NCBI GenBank assembly: GCA_038025085.1
Contig: CM076144.1
Span: forward strand, 2,418,001 to 2,482,000
From: Tetragonia tetragonoides
Taxonomy: Eukaryota; Streptophyta; Magnoliopsida; Caryophyllales; Aizoaceae
Direction of reading: 5' to 3'
Length of the DNA: 64,000 bases
In this document: positions 21,174 through 43,836 of the stretch, piece after piece
Numbering within the stretch: position 1 is the first letter of the stretch
Layout of the letters: every line of letters begins with the position of its first letter
Notes under the pieces: generated by a model
Told to the model about the DNA's origin: nothing
Databases searched by the model: none
The model's input: the letters and a program-made list of their open reading frames with translations, nothing else
Program-made: the position numbers and the translations under genes

Positions 21174-21577
21174 GAGTAAAGGCGACGTGTCATCCTTGCT
21201 TCATCTTATTTACTGAATAATTGATGTTATTGTTAATGATCGTCTTAAGCTTTTGAGGTTTGTTTAAATAGTTCTTCTTTCTCCGTGACAATACACGCTA
21301 TCCTGTCATATTCCAAGTTGTTCAATTTCCATGTACCGCTAATTTATTATTAGTATGTTATATTGATACGATCAAACGACCATAATCCTCAAAATAGTCC
21401 AAAATGACTTGTTTTTGTTAATAAAATGGAGACTATGTAAAATAACTTTTTCAATTCATATGCAAAAATTATAATAAAAAAATATATATTATAATTTAGA
21501 ACGGAGAGACCCGAAAGAGTATTATAAACAAAAGCAATAATACTATCAGTAAACACAATATAATAATCATAAAATCT

Positions 21578-21617
21578 CTGTATGAGGCGGCCTGAAGGTG
21601 AGACATCTCATACAAAC
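21578..21617. repeat. Short dispersed palindromic motif, copy 1
   Basis: TGTATGAGGCGGCCTGAAGG followed by TGAGACATCTCATACA. The same 40-bp motif in inverse occurs at 43711-43757 and 49465-49505. It is self-complementary at its ends (TGTATGAG / CTCATACA). Confidence 0.55.
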
Positions 21618-21660
21618 ATGATGTTATCGTATCCACCAAAATCCATTATATAGGACTAGG

Positions 21661-21661
21661 A

Positions 21662-21740
<79 letters not shown>
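21661..21740. repeat. (AT)n microsatellite
   Basis: About 38 perfect AT/TA units, no gene. Confidence 0.95.
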
Positions 21741-21741
<1 letters not shown>

Positions 21742-22159
21742 TAGCATATAATTGTAGCGGTTGGTAATCAAGCAAGTGTTTAGGCTAGAGACGTGGGTTG
21801 CTAAATATCTTAACTACCAAAATGATTATTTAGAAGGAATGATGGGGGAAAAGGTCGTTGGCCGTTGCATGAGTGGAAGAGCCTCAGTGTACCAACTCTT
21901 TCTTCCTTCAGAGGGTCAGAAGCTGGACGTTAAGAATCCCCCCGAAAAGGGCAAACAGTCACGGCGTCTTTTTTTCAACTTTTCATTTTAGTATTGAATA
22001 TACTTTTTTTTATTATTGTAATCATTTATTAAATGTTCAAATAAAGTTGCTTTCCTTTCTTTTTTTACTGAGAATCTCAAGAGATCTCTTTTCAAAAAAA
22101 AAAAAAAAAGAGAATCTCAAAAGAACTTCGCCCATCGGCCGTGGCATGCGTACATTTTA

Positions 22160-22957
22160 GGTTTTCTTTGATCCAACTTAATTTTACTTAAATTCAGTTC
22201 AATTCAATTCAGTCTAGTTTTTTAGTTTAGTTCATGTGTTAACTTTATCGCTCTACAAAAATTTGTGTGGACTTAGTCCATAGTGGATCAATATTTGGAG
22301 TCACCCCCTCTTAAAGTGGAGTCACCCCTACTTCACCTAGAGCCACCCTCCAAATTTATACTTGACATCACCCCTACTTTACCTGGAGCCACCCCTCAAA
22401 ATTACTCAAAAGTACTTCACTTAGAGTCACCCCCCTACTTTACCTGGAGCCACCTCTCAAAATTACTCAAAAGTACTTCACCTAGAGCCACCCCCCTACT
22501 TTACCTGGAGTCACCCCTCAAAATTACTTGGTCCACGGTGGACTAAGTCCACACAAGACATGCTGAATTTCAAATGAGTCCAAAATTGAATATGTTTAGA
22601 CGAACTTTAAATAGTTAACGGTCAGATTAAAAGAATCAATTCAGTTCAGTTCAATTCATTTAAATTCAGTTTAGTCCAAGTGAAACCGTTTGATTCACCT
22701 GGATAAAACTAATATGAATTGAATTGAACTGAATTGATTTTTTAAACTTGATCGTTAACCATTTAAAATTTGTCCAAACATAGTCAATATTAGACTCATT
22801 TGAAAGTATGTTTTGAGATCCTTCCGATGACATAATTATCATCATGAAATTATTTTGGAATAAAAAGTTATATGAGTGCTAAAATTACGCATGAACTGAA
22901 TTGAATTGAATTGGACTAAACTAAATTTAAGTAAAATTAAGATAAATCAAACAGACT
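22160..22957. mobile_element. Tourist-like element with TTCAATTCAG subterminal arrays, host of a nested MITE
   Basis: The ends are inverted repeats of about 50 bp: left ...TTTGATCCAACTTAATTTTAC..., right the inverse of TTTGATTTATCTTAATTTTAC, followed by arrays of TTCAATTCAATTCAG on both sides. Flanking TTA suggests PIF/Harbinger-type insertion. The internal 22262-22557 segment is a separate inserted element. Confidence 0.65.
22262..22557. mobile_element. Small TIR element (CTTGTGTGGA family, copy 2) with 62-bp tandem repeats
   Basis: Starts TTTGTGTGGACTTAGTCCA and ends with the inverse (tggactaagtccacacaag). The interior is three to four degenerate units of about 60 bp containing TACTTTACCTGGAGCCACC and CTCAAAATTACTCAAAAGTA. 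The 87-codon open frame here is repeat-derived. It is nested within the element at 22160-22957. Confidence 0.7.
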
Positions 22958-23427
22958 TTAGTGCTAGCTCATGCCATCACTATTGACTTCTTCTTCATAA
23001 AAAAAACTTTACTTGCTCATTGCTTACAATTTCACATGGTAAAAATAATTGAAAATGATACCGCACTTTGAAAACATAGTGTAATAGGTTTTGCTTTGCA
23101 TGCATCATGGATCATTTGGTGACCACCATGAGTCCGTGACAAGTGTATATTATCTTATTATACTAGTATACATGACATGGTGAACATCATTTGCCATATA
23201 ATTGAGTTTTGAGGGCTACAAAAGCATAAATTTTCCCAACTGAAGACAATAATGATTTACGAGTAGTTGGGTATGGGGAAATCATGTTAGCAATGTACTG
23301 TAGTTGGCTCGGGCCGGAGAGATGAATATTCTACTACCATTACCAATGGACCACTATTTCAGATTTTGGGGCCAAATCTTGCCCATCTATTTCTTATCTT
23401 CCACCCATATATAAAAAGGGAATAGAG
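22958..23427. other. Intergenic, no feature recognised
   Basis: AT-rich sequence with no gene-like ORF. Confidence 0.5.
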
Positions 23428-23575
23428 GTAAGAGGACCTGGCACACTGGCGTAAGCCTCTCGTTTCCGTGGGCATGCCCTAGGTTCGAATTTTCACTCTG
23501 CCCCTCTCTCTTACTTTGTGCAGATTATAAAGCCGGGGGTCCAATCAACCCCCTCCTCAAAAAAAAAAAAAAAAA
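23428..23575 (+). mobile_element. tRNA-derived SINE (family 3)
   Basis: The tRNA-like head has an A-box-like segment (ACACTGGCGTAAGCC) and a B-box AGGTTCGAATTTT. A pyrimidine-rich body follows, then a tail of 17 A residues (23559-23575). No clear target duplication was found. Confidence 0.65.
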
Positions 23576-23844
23576 CCAACAAGGAGTAAAGCCGTAAAGG
23601 GGGCTAACATAAATAGAAAACAAATAAAAAATAGATAAATGCAATAGATAAAATCTTTGTCCTCATTCCCATCAGGCACAAGTAAAAAAAAAAAAAGGAA
23701 AAAGTGATCAATCTGAGAAGCTGACCCTAACTTCCAGCCAATCAGATGCCTCCACGTAGTCCATTGTCTAGCTGGCACGTTTTTCACTTCTGTCAGACTG
23801 TCATTTTGTTTAATGGTGGTCCCTTTTATTAACAACTTTCACTT

Positions 23845-24375
23845 GGGCATGTTTTTTTCAACTGATTTTCAGTTTTGTCCAGTTTTTGTTCAATTTTGTC
23901 CAGTTTTGTCTAATTACCAGTTATAATATTCAGTTTTTGTCCAGTTTTGTCCAGTTTTAGTAATAATAATAATAATAATAATAATAATAGTGCATATTAA
24001 TTTTTAAATAATAATAATGATATTATTATTATTATTAACAATTTTCAGTTTTCTAGTTGCTCCCAGTTTGACCCAGTTCCTCCCAGTTACCAGTTAGACT
24101 TCCCAGTTTTGTCCAGTTTCTCCCAGTTACCAGTTCGAGTTTCCAATTCGTATCCTAAACCTTCTCATTCAATATCTTTATTCTTGGATCTCCATGTAGA
24201 GATTGTATATTGTACTAGTTTGTTTTGTATGGACTTGGTCAATCATACACCAAAGACACTAGCCTAAATATTTCTAAGATACGGAGAATATCATAAAAAA
24301 AATTTAATCCCTAAATAAATATAATTAATTTAAATTAGTTTAGTTTTATTTTGTCCAGTTAAAAAGAATGGAGTA
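23845..24375. mobile_element. Diverged copy of the GGGCATGTTCTTTTCAACTG MITE
   Basis: Begins GGGCATGTTTTTTTCAACTG, then arrays of CAGTTTTGTCCAGTTTT, a TTA/AAT trinucleotide core at 23958-24044, and inverse arrays with CTCCCAGTTACCAGTT. It is the same family as 1525-2143. The right end is unclear; a weak terminal match (ttgtccagttaaaaagaatgg) lies near 24350-24375. Confidence 0.55.
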
Positions 24376-26525
24376 GAAGAGAAATATTTATTTCAGCCTA
24401 CTTTAAGAATTTTGGAAGAAAATCAAGGTAGAAGAGGAAGAAATTCAAATGACAATATTTGTTGCCTCTTTGGGAAACAACTTGCTAAAACCTTAAGGTC
24501 ACCCATTCTACTATTGACTTTAAGCAACACCAAAACATATTTCTATTGGCCGCGTAAATCTAATGGCAAACCGATCAGAGTATCAGAGTTCACATTCTCA
24601 TTTTTTCCGCAATCTCGTCTAATTTAGTAACAATAAGTTTTGTGTGACACCAACTCATAAAAAATTAGAGTCACCTTTTAGAAATATAGGGATCACTTAT
24701 GGTGAGTGATCCTGATTTAGTTATTTCATTGAAAAATTGACCCATATCTCACCAAAATTTACAAAAGACCGTCTTATAAAAGTTTTTTTTTATTTAGAAA
24801 AACATTTACAATATTTTTATTTTCTATTTAATTTTGACGTCAGCCATATCGTCATTATCATAGTCAACGACCTGCGTAACCGGTCCAGTCCAGAAACGCT
24901 TTTTTACCAAATTGTCCTTCTCAACAACTAGGCACTGACATCTGACAATCACTTTGCGTTACTTTCCCCCTAGTTCCCTATACATATGGAACTAGATTTG
25001 CGTTACATTTGGTCCACTAATGAATACTTTCCAATTAAATATTATGTAATACGATTCTAAACATAATTAAAGGGGGCTTAAGCTTGTATACACCATTAAT
25101 GGTGTTTTAGAATACAGACCTTATTTATTTATTAAAATATTTGCAACTGTTGTACTTTTTTTTTTTTATGTTAGTCTGGTACATATCCAATTATGAATGG
25201 GATACCGAAATTATTGAGTCGTGCTAGATAGGATCTACTTTAATATTGTGTTATAGGTTGAAAGATTCCAACAAAGTTCAACCTGGCATGTAATTTGGAC
25301 TGGAATCAAGGGAGATTTTAGAATTGCCATAAAGAGAAAGAGAAGTTTAATTTTGATAATAATGTACGTAGATTGGCAGAGGCTCATGTGCATCAATTAA
25401 GGATTTTATCATTTTTATTAATTGGTCCACTGTGAAATAAGGACCAACACAATATTATTCAATGTTGTGAATAATAAAGTAAAAATCATATTTTTTAAAA
25501 TGTATAGTAAAAGAGCAAGCATTAGCAACAAGTTATACAACTCATGACAAGATAATAATAGGCAAGTAGTTTGCATAATATTAGTGTAAGTTCAATTACA
25601 AAACAAAGAAAAAGACATAGTGAAACTTGTAGCGTCGTGAACGACTCATTATTTCAAAAGACGATTTTGCCTAATCCATGGGCAATCTATCTCATACAAT
25701 GCACAATCGAAACGTGCTCTCGTAAAGTTTAATGGAGTATCTTAATCTACTTGCTAATAAAAAAAAAATTGCGAATAATATTTTTTAGTTGTGGACTTGT
25801 GGAGAAGAGATAAGAGAAAAAAAAGATCGATGTATAAGCGGAAATTCCAAGCAGTTATAGAAAAAATGGAGGAGAAACCAAAGCTATTTAATCTCGAAAA
25901 AGCATTTTCAACCGTCATAAACCACCAAATTGAATGGACAATAAGAATTGAAAAACTATAACACTTTGTAAATGTTGAACGTTAATAAATGTTGGAAGAC
26001 TTTGTTACAAACAACTATTTTCAAGGCAAAATAAGATAAGCACCTAACTTACACCCTCGCCCAATCGAGTCCACACAACAGCTTGCTCATTGTAGCCCAT
26101 ATTTATCCCTTATCTCTTATTCAATTTTTAAGCGAGAGCCACATATATAAATTAGTATAAAACGCTTTAATTTGTCATTTTAACAATGGTGGACAAAGCT
26201 CTTTTCACAGCCTTTTCCCCAATTTCCAACTTTAAAGCTAAGTTTTTCAACATTAGTATAAGTTTAATCGCAAAATCAAAAGAGTTTTTTTTTTGGTTAC
26301 AAATCAAAAGAGTTTACCATAAAATAATGTGTGCGTGGATTTCACTTACTTCCACACGCTCCTCCCTACCTATCAGGCACTCGAATATAACTTTTTTTTT
26401 TTTTGGATTTAGTTATTATTTTGTCCATATTTATTTCCTTGAATCAAGTGCAATCATAATTTTTTCTTTTCTTTCATTATTATTATTATAGAAAAGTATA
26501 GTATATATCTTAAAGTATACGATTA
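24376..26525. other. Gene-poor intergenic DNA
   Basis: AT-rich. It contains one 'agaccgtctta' type repeat at about 24630-24785 and no recognisable gene. Confidence 0.5.
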
Positions 26526-26752
26526 CCAATAAGTGGTTGGTGTGAGTGGTTCGACACTCTCATCCCTTAAGCAAGGTCGAGGGTTTGAATTTTGTGAATG
26601 GAGAAATCATTTAGTGGGAGCACTTCACCCCTTTGTTGGCCTCATTTAGTGGGAGCACTTCACTCTTTTGTTGGCCGACCCGGTGCGAACAAGATTAGCC
26701 TTAGCACAAAGTACTTAGGTGAACTTGTGGTTAAACCTGAAAAAAAAAAAAA
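26526..26752 (+). mobile_element. tRNA-derived SINE (family 2) with internal duplication
   Basis: The tRNA-like head has GGTTGGTGTGAGTGGTTC (A-box region) and GAGGGTTTGAATTTT (B-box region). The body carries the segment tcatttagtgggagcacttcac twice (about 26608 and 26644). A poly-A tail ends near 26752. Near-matching flanks AAAGTATACGATT (26512-26524) and AAAGTATTACGATT (after the tail) are probably the target duplication. Confidence 0.75.
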
Positions 26753-27322
26753 AGTATTACGATTTGTTACCTTGGATCTCTTGGTGCAAATTAGTTAACT
26801 ACAGTTTTTTTTAAATTTTTTTGAGGTGATTTTTTTTTTTTTTTTGGGTGCAAATTTGAGGTGATTTGTTAACTAATGTGATCCACGTAATTAATCAAAT
26901 CCAGTGATTCTGTTCACTGCGACGAGCTGCTGCGCGCTACGCTTCGGAACCGAACCAAGAGGCGGCGAATTCTCTCGCATAAACTTCCCCTCAACCGAAA
27001 AACGACCTCCCCCTCCCTCTCACAGTAAGCCCTAGTTTTTCATTCATCCTAGGTCCCACCCTATTCAAAGTGGGTCCCAAAAAGTTGCCAAATTACTGGG
27101 CCCAGGTCCCACCCAGTAGCGCGGCTGTCGCGTGCCGCATAGAGGCACTTCACACGTGGCCTCTTCGACAGCAAATTACGAGCTGTCACGTCAATCTGGA
27201 CCCCACCCAACCCTTTTTTCCACCCTTTTCCCTTTTTCTTATTTCCGCCATTATCTTAATCCAATAAAATAATATTTTTAACAATTTCACTCTCGGCCAC
27301 CACACTCCCCCATTTTTCTTTC
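26753..27322 (+). other. GLT1 upstream region
   Basis: Becomes more GC-rich from about 26920 and contains no gene-like ORF. Probably GLT1 promoter DNA upstream of the TATA box. Confidence 0.5.
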
Positions 27323-27329
27323 TATAAAT
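27323..27329 (+). promoter_or_regulatory. Candidate GLT1 TATA box
   Basis: TATAAAT preceded by a pyrimidine-rich stretch, about 325 bp upstream of the GLT1 ATG. It is followed by a CT-rich leader that includes (CT)n runs at 27361-27387 and 27440-27470, typical of plant 5' UTRs. No other TATA-like site is so well placed. Confidence 0.55.
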
Positions 27330-27435
27330 CCAAACCCAACTCCCCCTTCTGAGAAATAACTCTCTCTCGATTCTCTCTCTCTCTCTCCACCGCCTCGTTT
27401 TCTCTCTCCTCGCCGGAAAATCCGTTGGGGAGAAG

Positions 27436-27470
<35 letters not shown>

Positions 27471-27652
27471 ACTCAAGAGCTCTCATTGACGAACAATCCT
27501 CAACCGTCTGAATATTTCTTTGATAAATGTATAATATATAAAACACTATACTATAATTATCTAACATCTAACCCTAATTTTATCAAAGTCGTCATTTTGT
27601 ATAAAAACGTCACATAAACTTCCGATTTCCCCTTTTTCTTTTTTCCGCGAAC

Positions 27653-38593
<10,941 letters not shown>

Positions 38594-39687
38594 GTCACTG
38601 CGTTATTCATGAATTTTTAAAGCCGAAAGAAGATGGTTATACAGCTGGGAAGGACACAGTTGGGAAGTGTTTTGAAATAGCATGCCTTCATTATAGGGAG
38701 CATGTTGGAAGGGTTCGTCAAGGACCACCAATTTTCTTGTGGCTTGGCATAATTATAGGAGAATGTGGTCGTATTTATTTTGCTTACCACATTTTTGTTC
38801 ATATGTTTTAGCCCCTTTCCGAGTTGTACCTAATGGCGCCTTCGAGAAGTGGGGTTGGACAGAATAATGTGTACAGTTTTGAATTTTTTTTCTTTTGGGT
38901 TTTTGTTTTCTCTGGGTGCAAAGCTATATATGTAACAGTTGAAGATCGAGACTGTTGAAATTGCATATGCTGCCAGAATGGTAGTCTGCTTTCAACAATT
39001 TTAAGATCCTAAATGCCTAGAACTTCTTATAATTAAAGGTTTGTTGAGTTGATTACAATGTCCAGTGCGCAGCCTTCAATTTGCACCATGGGTATTGTTG
39101 TGTTCGAGGATATTTGCTGGGTATGGATTCGGAATTTGATTCCAAATCCATTCCTTTTCATCTAACCAAACGACCCCTTAATGTTTACTGTGTTTGCAAG
39201 GCAAAAATGTTGCTTGTATCTGCAGTTAGTGAGGACTTTTTTTCCCACTTTTGTTTGTTGCCCATTCTCGTGTGCGAGTATACACCTGAAGGGGCCTGGT
39301 CGGCAGTTGTTCCTGCAACCTGTCAGTAAAATCCTGTTGACGTTTTGGAGAGGAGTCATTTGCATGATGGATAACACTTCTGATCATATGAATTATGATC
39401 CACATATTACTAGTAACATTAATCGATTTACCACCTCAATGTTATACTATAGCATCTTTTATAAATGTATGAAATCACATTACAGTTGCCAAAACATCTG
39501 GGTGCACAAGTGCATGTAGCACAAAATGAGCGTAAGAATCGAGTCTTCTTTCATTCATTGAGTTTTAGCATACAATTTTTTTGGCAGTTTGATGGATGGA
39601 ACATGAACAGCCAAAATTTGAAAATACTGCAAAACGAAAGCTTCCTAGGTACAGCCAAAATTTATTTCCACAGCCTGAGATTTGCAC
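38594..39687. other. Space between the convergent GLT1 and KGD4-like 3' ends
   Basis: About 1.1 kb holding both 3' UTRs. Exact polyadenylation sites are not evident, and I see no further gene. Confidence 0.6.
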
Positions 39688-42600
39688 CTAGGTACAGCCA
39701 CCCAACTGCAGCAGCACAAAAGAACAAATACAACGGGTCAAAAGATTGCCTTAGGTTACAAACTAACTTCATTCGGTGTATCCTCATAAGTCGTAAAACA
39801 GTTGTTTTAGTAGTAATATGGAGCTAAAAATCAAATTACCAACATGGTTGGAGCAACAAGTGCATTTAAGGAATAAAAAGAGGACTAATTCTACTGTAAA
39901 GATTAGTGTTTTACATACCAAAACAGCTTCTATCTCCTTGTCTGAGACTGGTGTGCGTTTCGGCTGAAGTGAGGCTTTGCCTCCTGCAGCTATACTTGTG
40001 GATGCGGCAGGAACATCTGACTTTGATGTTGAAGCCTTCTGAGTGCCCAATGGTCCTGATGCTACCTTTGTTTGGGATTCAGTACCTACTAGTCCACCAC
40101 ATCAACATTCAGCAAATAAAAAAAAAAATGACAGCTCAATACTATGCTTTGCTGTCTGTAGAGCAAAATAATGCAAAGACCACCTTAGGAGATTCAGCTG
40201 AAAACTAGATATAGCAAAATTTATTATAAAGCCTAAACTCCAAAAGGAGTGGACTTTCGATCTACATACTTGGCCAGTTTTTTCATTTTCTTGTTTCCAG
40301 GAAGAGATCCAATACTTAGCAGGACAAAGGACTATCTGATTTTCCATGTAACGATTACTAGTAAAAACATCGAGTACCAGATTCTCCCAGTGTCTCAGTT
40401 TTTAGCAGTGTCCAAGGTATATCGAAAATGCAGAAAACAGGTCAGTTGAACAACAGCCTCACAAACAGAATTATGAACAGCCTAATCAGTGGTCATACTC
40501 CGCTGGTTTGGTGATTCCATAAGACATCACCCTTTCAGATAGAAGCTCGGCTCATGAAACCCCTAATGAGAACCAAGGACAATTAGGGTCTGCAAATGAG
40601 TCTACTACTAGCATTTTTCCCCTACAAGACCATATGGTTACGGGTTTGCTAGTCCATATATTCCGGTCAATATCATAGATGTGTAACTCTGTCGCCAGCA
40701 GTTGACAACTGCCAATGCCATCTCTATCCTAGTATGCTAGCCAACTTTACAAAGCGCGGCCCCACCATTTACTCCTCTTCCAAATAGGTTACAATTGCAT
40801 ACACCAGGCATACCACTATCCTGTTGAACTCCGGTATCAACTCAGGCATGAACCAGGTATACTTATTTTGAGGAAATCCTATATGAACTAGATTATTTCT
40901 ATCCCCGAACGCTTCAAAATTGACTAGGCTATATTGCACCTTCACACTCAACACTAGAATTCATTTTTAGCAGTTTCTGACCTTAAATAAGATCCCAATT
41001 AAGCAGTACCGTTCCATACATCAGATGTGAATATCAATACATCATCAACCATCGCCCGTTAGACAGGACAACCATAAACTGAAGATATGCACATGACAAA
41101 CCTTTCAGAAAGTGATCTTTAGCTAGCAATATGTTCTCATAAGAGAACCTACAAAGCCTACCAAGGACCCGATAACCTACCCGGGGGTCTCTTATGTCTC
41201 CTACGGGTGTCCCGTGCCATGTGGTGCAAAAATATAAACCTTCGTTTCGGGGCCTTTCGGAAGCCCGAAAAATGTGGATTATAGCCTTCATTTTCAGCTT
41301 CCCGGGGCCAGATTGTCGTTTTTGCCCAAATTTCTCCGGGGGGTCTATCATGACCCTAGAGGACCCTCGATGCCTTTGGAGGGTCATCTGGGTCACCGAA
41401 CTTCAATATCACCCATGGCTTCGGTGTTCAAGCTTTTACTCTAGTGTCCCGTAAGACGCCATTCCAAGTCTATCAGGGACCGGATAGGTGACCCCATGGG
41501 CCTCCCATGTCCCCTAGAAGTGTCCCATGCCATGTGGTGCAAAAATATCCACTTTGTTCCGGGACCTCCCGGGAGCCAAAAAAAGTGGATTATAGTCTTC
41601 GTTTTCGGCTTCGCGGGGCCAGATTATCGTTTTTGCCCAAACTTCTCCGGGGGGTCTATCATGACCCTAGAGGACCCTCGGTGCCCCGGGAGGGTCATCC
41701 GGATCACCGAACTTCAATATCACCCATGGCTTCGGTGTTCAAGCTCTTATACATTCCAACAAAACGCCATTCCAAGCCTATCAGGAACCGGATAAGCAAC
41801 CTCAGGGGCCTCCCATGTCCCCTAGGGGTGTCCCACTGACATGTGGTGCAAAAATATCCACCTTTGTTGCGGGACCTCCCGGGAGCTAAAAAAACGTGAA
41901 TTATATCCAACGTTTTTGGCTTCCAGGGGCCCGGGTGTCATTTTTGTCCAAACTTCTCCGGGAGGTCTATCATGACCTGAGAGGACCCTCGGTGCCCCGG
42001 AAGGATCATAAGGATCCCTGAACTTCGATATCACCCATGTTTTCGGTGTTCGGACGGCCCTTACATTGGTGTTCCGTAAAAACGCTCTTACAAGCCTATC
42101 AGGGACCCAATAACAGACCCCGAGTGCCTCCCATGTCTCATAGGGGTGTCCCTTGCGATGTGGTGCGAAAATATCCACCTTTGTTCCGGGGCCTCCCGGG
42201 AGCCAAAAAAAACGTGGATTATATAGCCAACGTTTTCGGCTTCCAGGGACCCGGGTGTCATTTTTGGCCAAACTTCTCCGGAAGGTCTATCATGACCTTA
42301 GATGACCCTCGGTGCACCCCTCTTGCTAGTTGCTAAGTCCGAGTTAGTATAATAAAAGGTTGAAAAGAGGAAATTTAGAAAAAGAAAGCAAAATGAATGG
42401 TGGCAAGTGAGATGGATGAAAGAAACTCCAACAATACCCAGAAAGTAACCTCAAATTGAACAATTCCATTGGAATTTGCCACTGTATCTTTACTAGGATT
42501 ATCTATATGAACACCACCAACAAGTGTATTTAAAGAAACCTTTAATTCAGTACCAATGACTGAGCACAACGAACTTCATACTCAAAAAGAAAAAAAGCTA

Positions 42601-43039
42601 CACAAAAAACGAAAATTAATAAAAGCTAACTTAAATTGAACTCAGCTAGTTTCTGAGTCACTCAATTATGAATCATATGCAATTCAGCCAGTTGAGGGTT
42701 ATAACTTAGTAGTAACATAAAACATCATGAAGATTATGCTAAAGTCTCCAGCTTTACACTACACAATTAATTGCTCTCACATCATATATATGCAGTTCAA
42801 GTTTATACAGAAAAAAGATCAGAACAATCTCAATAACCAAACTTCGTAACCCATTTCAGATAAAAAAACAAATAAAATTCCTTAAATTCAGCGAGATCAT
42901 TTAGTAGAGCAATACAGTTCTTCTGAAGAAATAAAAGGGTTGAAAAAGAATTGAAAGAATTAAACTTTGGAAGTTTACCAGAAGAAAATGAGGATTTTAG
43001 GTGCCTTATAGGGAATTTGATGCGTGGTATTCTCCCCAT
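39688..43039 (-). CDS. KGD4/MRPS36-like subunit of 2-oxoglutarate dehydrogenase complex, three exons
   Basis: KGD4 (YMR31/MRPS36) tethers the E3 subunit to the mitochondrial 2-oxoglutarate dehydrogenase core. Minus-strand exons 43039-42979, 40085-39919 and 39705-39688 have GT-AG borders and consistent phases, giving 81 residues. The N-terminus MGRIPRIKFPIRHLK parallels the basic 'P-x-I-x-FP-x-R' segment of MRPS36. The C-terminus RTPVSDKEIEAVLLGGCT parallels the family's ending (V-S-x-x-E-x-E-x-I-x-x-GG). Between them is an Ala/Ser/Thr-rich linker. The last coding exon is only 18 nt (LGGCT and stop). The assignment rests on these two end motifs, so it is good but not certain. Intron 1 is 2.9 kb and contains GC-rich tandem repeats. 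The gene is convergent with GLT1. Confidence 0.8.
41115..42316. repeat. GC-rich tandem repeat, about four units of about 310 bp
   Basis: Landmarks recur at even spacing. GAACTTC.ATATCACCCATG occurs at about 41399, 41709 and 42019. CATGTGGTGCAAAAATAT-type sequence occurs in every unit, and TCTATCATGACC occurs near 41345, 41656, 41966 and 42286. Units are diverged by small changes and are much more GC-rich than the surrounding intron. The array lies entirely within intron 1 of the KGD4-like gene. Long open frames on both strands in this area reflect GC content, not genes. Confidence 0.9.
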
Positions 43040-43836
43040 CACTCCTGCTGTTCTGATGCTCTCTCTCTCTCTGGATGATTGAATTATTGGTGGGTAACAA
43101 AAGGATCGCTTTTTCTGTTCTAATTTATACTCTTTTTTTATTTTTTATTTTTTATATAGCCAATTAGCAAAGCAGCACTACCATTGGTATTATATCCCAA
43201 ATTGCTTCCCTTTTCTGTCTTGTTGTAAACTTGCAACTCTATCTTAATTTAAGCAGCTAAAATAGAAATAAATAAAATCTGAGTTGATCTGCTTATGTTC
43301 TTGATATTTTGCAATGTATTCTTCTATTAGTATGGCAGTTGAAATGAATTTCTAGCAATCTCATACTAATAAACATCTTCAATTTATTTTGGGAGTTGGC
43401 ATTATTTTATATAATTAACTGATCAATATATTTACTTTTGCAATTAACCATATAATTAGTCTTATTATTAGTCATGTCTAGTCTTACCATATTAGCCTGG
43501 CCTTGTTATTTGGCTTTGGTACCATTTAGCAAAGAAAATATTTGGAGGATAAGTTTTGTACAATATATCCACTACATATGGATACGACTAGGGTACATGC
43601 ATGGCTAACTACAAGGATAGAAAATGTTAACACAAAATCTCGTATGAGCAGGTCTCTAGGTGAGGTCCCTCTCAATCTCTCATACAAGTATAATGTCATG
43701 ATGATGTTATGCTTGTATATAGAAGTAGTCTCACCTTGAGACGGCCTCATACAAGACTTATTGAAATGTTACATAAGAAAGATAGATTTACTAAAACGAC
43801 TATCGGATGAACTTGACGATACTGAAATTTCATTGG
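43040..43836. other. Upstream of the KGD4-like gene; no gene seen
   Basis: Contains a short CT-rich stretch (43059-43072) just upstream of the KGD4-like ATG, which may belong to its leader, and the dispersed palindromic motif at 43711-43757. Confidence 0.5.
43711..43757. repeat. Short dispersed palindromic motif, copy 2
   Basis: GCTTGTATATAGAAGTAGTC followed by TCACCTTGAGACGGCCTCATACAAG in two halves, matching 49465-49505 and the inverse of 21578-21617. A related sequence with AGGTCTCTAGGTGAGGTCC sits just upstream at 43650. Confidence 0.5.

Noticed and set aside
22283..22546. Proline-rich small protein
   Set aside because: The frame is made of tandem repeat units in a TIR element and has no gene context.
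41115..42316. CRISPR-like array
   Set aside because: The units are 310-bp whole-length repeats without short repeats and unique spacers, and the genome is a plant's.
41034..42336. Several overlapping open frames on both strands, up to 149 codons
   Set aside because: They come from a GC-rich tandem repeat and recur in shifted form in each unit; no sign of a conserved protein.
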